Below are positions 1-4,082 of a stretch of DNA of 7,542 nucleotides, piece by piece. Under the pieces are notes generated by a model. The model saw only the letters and a list, made by a program, of their open reading frames with translations, was not told the DNA's origin and searched no databases. A program made the translations under genes and the position numbers. Source of the DNA: Candidatus Bipolaricaulota bacterium (lineage in GTDB: Bacteria; Bipolaricaulota; Bipolaricaulia; RBG-16-55-9; DRXL01); assembly GCA_025057405.1 (NCBI GenBank), contig JANWXV010000028.1:1-7542 (forward strand), written 5' to 3'. Positions within the stretch are counted from its first letter, which is position 1, and every line of letters starts with the position of its first letter.

Positions 1-29
1 AGAAAACAAGCTAAAACAGGAGCACGAAC

Positions 30-1052
30 ATGAAAGCCATCGTCATTCGCGAACACGGCGGACCGGAGAAGCTTAAGCTCGAAGAGATCCCCACGCCGGA
101 GATCTCCGAGAACGAAGTGCTCGTGCGCGTCAAGGCCTGCGCGCTCAATCACTTGGACATCTGGGTGCGCCGGGGCATCCCCGGCATCGAGCCGCCCCAT
201 ATCCCCGGAGCCGACGTCGCCGGCGTCGTCGAGAGGGTCGGCTCGGCCGTGAAAGAGATGACCGTCGGCGAGCGCGTCGTGCTCAATCCCAACTTAAACT
301 GCGGGAAGTGCGAGTACTGCCGCATGGGGGAAGATAGCCTCTGCGTCACGTATGGGATCTTAGGAGAGCACGCCCCCGGCGGCTACGCCGAGTTCGTCAA
401 GGTCCCCGCACGCAACGTCATCAGAATTCCCGAGCACGTCTCGTTCGACGAGGCCGCGGCTGTGCCCCTGACGTTCATGACGGCGTGGCGGATGGTCGTC
501 ACCCGAGCGAAAGTTCGTCCCGGCGAGGACGTGCTCGTCTTGGCTGCGGGCAGCGGCGTGGGCAGTGCAGCAATTCAGATCGCAAAACTCTGTGGCGCGC
601 GGGTCATCGCTACCGCCAGCACCGAAGAGAAACTCGCCAAAGCGAAAGAATTGGGTGCAGACATCGTGATCAACTACGCGCAGACCGACTTTGAAAAAGA
701 AGTCTGGAAGCTCACTCACAAGCGCGGCGTGGACGTCGTCGTCGAGAGCGTGGGGCAAGCCACGTGGCAGAAGAGTTTAAGAGCCTTGGCGCGCAACGGG
801 CGCCTAGTCACCTGCGGGGCGACGACAGGCCCTATCGGCGAGACCGATATTCGCTTGGTCTTCTGGAAGCAGCTTCAGATTATCGGCTCGACGATGGGAA
901 CAGCCCATGAGCTAGAGACGGTGCTCAAGCTCGTCTGGGCGGGGAAGCTCCGCCCGGTGATCGCACGGCGCTTTCCCCTCGCCGAGGCCGCCCACGCCCA
1001 AGCCATGCTGGAAAAGCGCGAGCAATTCGGAAAGTTGCTCTTACACCCCTGA
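30..1052 (+). CDS. Zinc-type medium-chain alcohol dehydrogenase / quinone oxidoreductase family protein
   Basis: A complete 340-residue MDR-superfamily enzyme, the normal family length, expected to be a cytosolic NAD(P)(H)-dependent oxidoreductase acting on an alcohol, aldehyde or enone/quinone. The N-terminal GroES-like domain covers about residues 1-130 and holds the structural zinc ligands Cys91, Cys94, Cys97 and Cys105. The Rossmann domain carries the nucleotide-binding glycines in AAGSGVGSAA (172-181), followed by RVIATAST (191-198). Catalytic-zinc ligands are uncertain: Cys37 is present, but the usual GHE is replaced by PGAD (59-62). This resembles quinone-oxidoreductase relatives that lack the catalytic metal, so substrate and zinc dependence cannot be assigned. 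The ATG has AGGAG at 18-22, seven bases upstream, which supports this start. The promoter lies outside the window. A hairpin 12 bases after the stop ends the unit, and the gene faces the minus-strand micro-gene. The family call is secure; the exact reaction is not. Confidence 0.93.
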   Translation: MKAIVIREHGGPEKLKLEEIPTPEISENEVLVRVKACALNHLDIWVRRGIPGIEPPHIPGADVAGVVERVGSAVKEMTVGERVVLNPNLNCGKCEYCRMGEDSLCVTYGILGEHAPGGYAEFVKVPARNVIRIPEHVSFDEAAAVPLTFMTAWRMVVTRAKVRPGEDVLVLAAGSGVGSAAIQIAKLCGARVIATASTEEKLAKAKELGADIVINYAQTDFEKEVWKLTHKRGVDVVVESVGQATWQKSLRALARNGRLVTCGATTGPIGETDIRLVFWKQLQIIGSTMGTAHELETVLKLVWAGKLRPVIARRFPLAEAAHAQAMLEKREQFGKLLLHP

Positions 1053-1064
1053 AGAGATAAAATA

Positions 1065-1094
1065 GAAAGGCCATCGCCGCAGCGGTGGCCTTTC
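1065..1094. terminator. Strong hairpin, probable bidirectional terminator between convergent units
   Basis: A 13-bp stem (1065-1077 with 1082-1094, one G-T wobble at 1074/1085) closes on a CGCA tetraloop, 12 bases after the dehydrogenase stop. On the plus strand the stem ends in only a short T run (TTTC). On the minus strand it is followed by CTATTTTATCTCTTC, a better U-tract. It can therefore end the dehydrogenase transcript and, more convincingly, a minus-strand transcript carrying the lysine-rich ORF. Confidence 0.75.
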
Positions 1095-1105
1095 ACACCC
1101 GGACT

Positions 1106-1142
1106 GCACCCTCGATAGAGCGTCCTCCTCTGCCGAGGGTGC
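1106..1142 (-). other. Second hairpin directly after the lysine-rich ORF
   Basis: GCACCCTCG (1106-1114) pairs perfectly with CGAGGGTGC (1134-1142). Inside the 19-nt loop a further 4-bp pairing is possible (1117-1120 with 1128-1131). It begins one base after the stop codon of the minus-strand lysine-rich ORF and has no T-run on either side, so it looks like a 3' stabilising structure rather than a terminator. It could also act in the plus-strand read-through transcript. Confidence 0.5.
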
Positions 1143-1143
1143 G

Positions 1144-1206
1144 CTACTTCTTCTTCTTGGCCGTCTTTTTGGTGGTCTTCTTCGCTGCTTTCTTCTTCGC
1201 CGGCAT
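1144..1206 (-). CDS. Lysine-rich histone-H1-tail-like micro-protein (20 aa)
   Basis: An ATG-to-TAG ORF encodes MPAKKKAAKKTTKKTAKKKK: 11 lysines, 4 alanines, 3 threonines, and no acidic or aromatic residue. The composition matches the lysine/alanine/threonine tails of bacterial H1-like proteins (Chlamydia Hc1/Hc2 type), so binding to DNA, RNA or another polyanion is a reasonable inference, not a demonstrated function. AAGGGGGTGA (1215-1224), one mismatch from the anti-Shine-Dalgarno complement, lies eight bases upstream and sets the start. The frame is closed upstream by TAG at 1255-1257, so this is not simply the visible end of a long intact gene. A near-consensus promoter (1426-1454) and a hairpin with a U-tract (1065-1094) bracket it on the same strand. 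Alternatives are the decayed tail of a former longer H1-like gene, or a chance ORF in a purine-rich tract. Its small size keeps confidence moderate. Confidence 0.55.
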   Translation of the reverse strand: MPAKKKAAKKTTKKTAKKKK

Positions 1207-1214
1207 CGGTGGTG

Positions 1215-1224
1215 TCACCCCCTT
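1215..1224 (-). promoter_or_regulatory. Ribosome binding site of the lysine-rich ORF
   Basis: Read on the minus strand the bases are AAGGGGGTGA, nine of ten matching the ideal AAGGAGGTGA. The site sits eight bases before the ATG at 1206. It is the main argument that this short ORF is translated. It also argues against an in-frame GTG at 1218, which would fall inside the site. Confidence 0.6.
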
Positions 1225-1238
1225 CCGTGAGAGAGTTT

Positions 1239-1376
1239 CTATCTCCAAGCGTTGCTAGCGTTGAAAGAAGTGACCCAAGGGAGTGAAGAGAGAAGTGATC
1301 TCAGAGGGAACGTGCAGGATGCACCCAATTGCCCATCAGCAGATGGCCGTTTGCCGCTTCTTATCGCACTTTTCAT
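1239..1376 (-). CDS. Possible 45-residue leader ORF upstream of the lysine-rich gene
   Basis: An ATG-to-TAG ORF of 45 codons lies between the minus-strand promoter and the lysine-rich ORF, ending 32 bases before the latter starts. It begins MKSAIRSGKRPS and ends SFNASNAWR, is rich in serine, arginine and leucine, and has one cysteine. GAGGA (1386-1390) lies nine bases upstream as a possible Shine-Dalgarno site. I recognise no family, and the composition looks close to what non-coding DNA gives by chance. A competing ATG at 1407, in another frame, would give a 23-residue basic peptide (MVVHSTRNSRHEK...). Either could be a regulatory leader peptide, or the whole stretch may be an untranslated leader or small RNA. 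Confidence 0.2.
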   Translation of the reverse strand: MKSAIRSGKRPSADGQLGASCTFPLRSLLSSLPWVTSFNASNAWR

Positions 1377-1391
1377 GTCTGCTGTTCCTCG

Positions 1392-1420
1392 TTGAATGCA
1401 CCACCATTACGGAGTATCTA
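1392..1420 (+). promoter_or_regulatory. Weak candidate sigma70-type promoter, plus strand
   Basis: TTGAAT (1392-1397) is separated by 17 bases from TATCTA (1415-1420). It would give a 5' leader of about 190 bases to the PLD-family gene, which has a nearer promoter candidate. It lies just left of the opposing minus-strand promoter, so only one may be real. Confidence 0.25.
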
Positions 1421-1425
1421 AGATG

Positions 1426-1454
1426 AGTATAGAGCAAATCTTTTTTGAAGTCAA
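1426..1454 (-). promoter_or_regulatory. Near-consensus sigma70-type promoter directed at the lysine-rich ORF
   Basis: On the minus strand TTGACT (1449-1454) and TATACT (1426-1431) are separated by exactly 17 bases. Each hexamer matches 5 of 6 consensus positions, which makes this one of the two best promoters in the window. The predicted start is near 1419. The only features downstream on that strand before the 1065-1094 terminator are the possible leader ORF and the lysine-rich ORF, so the predicted transcript is roughly 350 nt. The promoter divides the intergenic region into leftward and rightward transcription units. Confidence 0.6.
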
Positions 1455-1535
1455 GAGGGGGCCTTGTAACTGTGATTACTTTGAAACGAGCGGTGATCTT
1501 CTCTGAGCCAGAAAAAATCCTACTTTTCGGCGCGT

Positions 1536-1565
1536 TTGACTTCCCTTCCCCTCTTGAGCTAGACT
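1536..1565 (+). promoter_or_regulatory. Sigma70-type promoter of the PLD-family gene
   Basis: TTGACT (1536-1541) and TAGACT (1560-1565) are separated by 18 bases, giving a start near 1572 and a leader of about 43 bases. An imperfect inverted repeat (CCTCTTGAG at 1550-1558, CTCAGAGG at 1564-1571) spans the -10 box and could be an operator, though it may be chance. The downstream ribosome site AAGGAGG (1602-1608) is perfect and six bases from the ATG. Confidence 0.5.
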
Positions 1566-1614
1566 CAGAGGAGCAGAGCATCCGAGAAGAGTAGTTCGTC
1601 CAAGGAGGCAGGCT

Positions 1615-3474
1615 ATGCGAAGATTCTTCTGGATCGGTGTGCTCGTATTCTCCGTTGGGTTCTGGGAAATATCGCTTCGTCCATCACAGTCACCTTCGCC
1701 CTCCCTGCGCGTTTACTTCACCAACCCACTCGCGGGCCTGCCCCTCATGAACCGATGGGACGCCCAAGCCAACGGCGTGGATCGCGCTCTCATAGCGCTG
1801 ATAGATTCAGCAAGACAGACGATCGAGATCGCTCTATATCGTCTCACGATGGAGTCGGTGATCGAAGCGTTGGCGCGGGCGTGTGGGCGGGGCGTGCGCG
1901 TGCGCATCGTCAGCGAGAACGAAGAGGCGCTCAGCAACGAGTCTGCGTATCAGCGTCTGCAAGCGCTCTCGTGCGTCGCGCTGCGCACCGATGCGCTGGC
2001 TGATCAAAGACACGGGCGGTTTCCCCCGCTCATGCATCATAAGTTCGCGGTCTTCGACCGCAAGACCGTCTGGACGGGATCGCTCAACTGGTCCGAGCGC
2101 GAGCTGCTCTACGACGCTAATAATATTATCGTCTTAGACGACACCCGTTTGGCTCAAATCTACACCCAAGAGTTCGAAGAGATGTTCGAGCGCGGGCGCT
2201 TCAGCGATGACAAATATAGCGGGCGTGTCTTCACGCGCTTGAATACTTACGATCTCGGAGGCGCTCGCGTTGGAGTTTACTTCACCCCCAGCGGCGCCCC
2301 TCAGAAGATCGTCTTGGATGCTATTCAACAAGCCAAGAGAACCATTCAGATCGCGATGTTCGCCTTTACCGACGATCTCATCATGAAAGCCTTGGCTGAG
2401 GCGCGCGCCCGCGGCGTCCAGATCGAAGCTGTCTGGGACTATCGCAACTGGGAGCGCTTTGAAGATTCAGAGATAGACGACGCGCTCTCTTTGGGTATAG
2501 GAGTCGTAGATGCGCTCCCCGGCTTGGTGCACCATAAGTTTGCGATTATAGATGGGCAAACCGTGATCACGGGTTCGACCAATTGGTCCGACAGCGGCTT
2601 CTTCAGGAACGACGAGAATCTGGTGGTCATCCAGAGCGCTCCCATTGCGAATCAGTTCGCGCAGCACTTTAACGCCCTGAAAGAAGATGCTCTCAAGTAC
2701 GATCGCGATCCGACCCAGCCGCCGCGCGTGACGGTGCGTCATTATAACACCGAAGACGTATTGGTGAGGGTCGAGTGGCGTCCCCATCTGCACGCGCCGA
2801 TAGACTCTTACGAGCTGTGTCGCGCGACCGCCTCTGGGGGGCCGTGTGAGAAGATCACCGAAAGAATTCCCAGACACCATCGTTATTACGTTGACGAGAC
2901 GGCTGTAGAAGGGCAGAGCTATTACTATAGAATGCGCGCGCGTTCTGGCCCTAACGCGACAGAGTGGTCGAACGAATTTGTCACAACCGCGCAGATGCTC
3001 TACTGCCCGCTTGTGGGAGTAGAGAGCGAGTGCGACTGCGATGACCAACGAGACAACGATGGCGACCGTTCGGTGGATTGTGCCGATCTTGACTGCAAGG
3101 CCAAGACCAAGTGTCTTGGCCCGTCGTGGCGCGTGGCGCAGGGCGAGCGCGTCGTTGTGGGCGTCACGCCCAAAGAAGCGCTCGAATCCGAGCGCGAGCG
3201 CTATCTGGGCAAGCTCGTGACTACCGAGTTCGTCGTCGCTAACGTGCGCGAAGAGAGCGCGCTCTTTCGCATTCAGTCACACTCAGACTTTCGTCAATCG
3301 CTCTCGGTGATCATCTTCAAGAGTCAGGCGCAGCGCTTTAGGAGCGTAGGGATCGAGCTGCCCGGTGCCTATCGCTCCAAGAGAATTCGCGTGACCGGGG
3401 AGTTCTCCGAGTTTCAGGGGCAGCCCCAGATCGTCGCGCGCTCGCCTTGGCAGATCGAGATCGTGGGCGAGTGA
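1615..3474 (+). CDS. Exported phospholipase-D-superfamily (two-HKD) protein with FN3-like and OB-fold-like modules
   Basis: 619 residues. Residues 1-20 form a signal peptide or N-terminal anchor (MRRFF, then a hydrophobic stretch) with no lipobox cysteine, so the protein probably acts outside the cytoplasmic membrane. Two PLD repeats follow, about 32-200 and 218-360. Each has a complete HxKx4D site with the downstream GS-NW: His141/Lys143/Asp148 and His306/Lys308/Asp313. This makes an active phosphodiesterase of the Nuc/PLD type. Next come an FN3-like beta domain (about 370-460), a Cys/Asp-rich segment (464-500, with DNDGD at 480-484 and CADLDC at 489-494) that resembles calcium-binding, disulfide-bonded spacers of secreted proteins, and a C-terminal domain (about 503-617) whose pattern (GKLVTTEFVVANV, then RVTGEFSEFQGQPQIV) looks like an OB fold. 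The nucleic-acid-binding OB-like tail favours a secreted nuclease over a phospholipase, but this is inference. Start: perfect AAGGAGG six bases upstream. The next promoter begins five bases after the stop, so it is likely a single-gene unit. Confidence 0.88.
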   Translation: MRRFFWIGVLVFSVGFWEISLRPSQSPSPSLRVYFTNPLAGLPLMNRWDAQANGVDRALIALIDSARQTIEIALYRLTMESVIEALARACGRGVRVRIVSENEEALSNESAYQRLQALSCVALRTDALADQRHGRFPPLMHHKFAVFDRKTVWTGSLNWSERELLYDANNIIVLDDTRLAQIYTQEFEEMFERGRFSDDKYSGRVFTRLNTYDLGGARVGVYFTPSGAPQKIVLDAIQQAKRTIQIAMFAFTDDLIMKALAEARARGVQIEAVWDYRNWERFEDSEIDDALSLGIGVVDALPGLVHHKFAIIDGQTVITGSTNWSDSGFFRNDENLVVIQSAPIANQFAQHFNALKEDALKYDRDPTQPPRVTVRHYNTEDVLVRVEWRPHLHAPIDSYELCRATASGGPCEKITERIPRHHRYYVDETAVEGQSYYYRMRARSGPNATEWSNEFVTTAQMLYCPLVGVESECDCDDQRDNDGDRSVDCADLDCKAKTKCLGPSWRVAQGERVVVGVTPKEALESERERYLGKLVTTEFVVANVREESALFRIQSHSDFRQSLSVIIFKSQAQRFRSVGIELPGAYRSKRIRVTGEFSEFQGQPQIVARSPWQIEIVGE

Positions 3475-3478
3475 CGCC

Positions 3479-3507
3479 TTGACGAGCGCATCAGCACAGG
3501 CTAAGAT
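3479..3507 (+). promoter_or_regulatory. Sigma70-type promoter of the Uma2-priA operon
   Basis: TTGACG (3479-3484) and TAAGAT (3502-3507) are separated by 17 bases; the -35 matches 5 of 6 positions and the -10 matches 4 of 6. The predicted start is near 3514, leaving a leader of about 17 bases before the ATG at 3531. It begins only five bases after the PLD-gene stop codon, with no terminator between, so some read-through from upstream is possible. Confidence 0.55.
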
Positions 3508-3530
3508 AAGAGCAACAGAAGGTGACTCCG

Positions 3531-4079
3531 ATGGCCCAAGTTATCGTGCCGATCAAGTTTACATATCAAGACTATAAGCTCTTGCCCGAAGAGAAACGAT
3601 GCGAGCTGATCGAAGGGGAGTTCTTTATGTCTCCAGCGCCCAAGCCGTATCACCAGATCGTCTTAGGCCGATTGTACCGAAAATTTCAAGAGTTTTTTGA
3701 AGATCGTCATGGGGGAATTGTTCTGTTAGCTCCTACGGATGTCGTCTTCTCCGACGAAGACGTCGTCCAGCCCGATCTGCTGGTCATCGAGCAAGCGCGC
3801 TTCAAGATCGTTCAAGACGAGTGTGTGCGCGGCGCCCCCGATCTCATCGTAGAGATTCTCTCTCCCACGACAATCGAGCGCGACCGTGTCATCAAAAAGA
3901 AGCTCTACGGTCGCTACGGCGTGCGCGAGTATTGGATCGTAGACCCCGATGCCAAGACCGTCGAGGTGCTGAAGCTCAGCGAAGCGGGCCTAGAGACCGT
4001 GCGCGTCTATCCCCAGGGCCTCGAGGTGCAGTCGGTCTTGTGGCCCCAACTGAAAATTCCCCTCAACGCTCTCTTTTAG
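3531..4079 (+). CDS. Uma2-family (DUF820) PD-(D/E)xK endonuclease-like protein
   Basis: 182 residues, the usual length for this family, with its signature blocks in order: CELIEGEFFMSPAPKPYHQI (24-43), a VQPDLLVIE block (79-87), APDLIVEILSPTT (102-114), a lysine cluster IKKKLYGRYGVREYWIVDPD (121-140), and a short C-terminal beta region. The likely catalytic set of the restriction-endonuclease-like fold is Asp82, Glu108 and a lysine from 122-124, with Glu25/Glu28 in the N-terminal block. These proteins are often many-copied in genomes such as cyanobacteria and Chloroflexi, and their biological role is unknown. I chose ATG 3531, not the in-frame GTG at 3522, because AAGGTGA (3519-3525) lies five bases before the ATG and overlaps the GTG. 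It is the first gene of an operon with priA. Residues look intact, so a working nuclease is plausible but unproven. Confidence 0.88.
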   Translation: MAQVIVPIKFTYQDYKLLPEEKRCELIEGEFFMSPAPKPYHQIVLGRLYRKFQEFFEDRHGGIVLLAPTDVVFSDEDVVQPDLLVIEQARFKIVQDECVRGAPDLIVEILSPTTIERDRVIKKKLYGRYGVREYWIVDPDAKTVEVLKLSEAGLETVRVYPQGLEVQSVLWPQLKIPLNALF

Positions 4080-4082
4080 TCT

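Larger units (their letters stand above)
1207..1614. other. Intergenic region with divergent promoters and no long gene
   Basis: This 408-base gap is visibly less GC-rich than its flanks. It holds the leftward promoter at 1426-1454, a weaker plus-strand candidate at 1392-1420, the plus-strand promoter at 1536-1565, the possible 45-codon leader ORF, and small hairpins at 1312-1324 (5-bp stem, 3-base loop) and 1333-1346 (5-bp stem, AGCA loop). The octamer AGAAGTGA occurs at 1266-1273 and again about 25 bases later. I see no tRNA, known riboswitch core or insertion-sequence remnant. An 81-codon minus-strand frame (1336-1581) has no ribosome site and no recognisable protein, and I do not call it a gene. 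Confidence 0.6.

Noticed and set aside
360..758. 132-codon minus-strand ORF opposite the dehydrogenase
   Set aside because: Antisense shadow of a clear MDR gene in GC-rich DNA; its composition reflects the codon pattern of the opposite strand.
1336..1581. 81-codon minus-strand ORF in the intergenic region
   Set aside because: No Shine-Dalgarno before its ATG, no family resemblance, and it runs across both the leftward promoter and the plus-strand PLD promoter. Only its last 23 codons could lie in the predicted leftward transcript.
2467..3048. 193-codon minus-strand ORF opposite the PLD-family gene
   Set aside because: It lies wholly antisense to a well-supported coding sequence with complete HKD motifs; its translation is rich in His, Arg and Val with no recognisable motif.
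3522..3530. GTG start for the Uma2 gene (three extra residues)
   Set aside because: The GTG lies inside the AAGGTGA ribosome site that is correctly spaced for the ATG at 3531.
1615..4079. PLD nuclease plus Uma2 nuclease as an anti-phage defence pair
   Set aside because: The PLD protein has an export signal and its own promoter, Uma2 is in an operon with priA, and there is no methylase, sensor, toxin-antitoxin or phage gene nearby; nothing supports a joint defence role.
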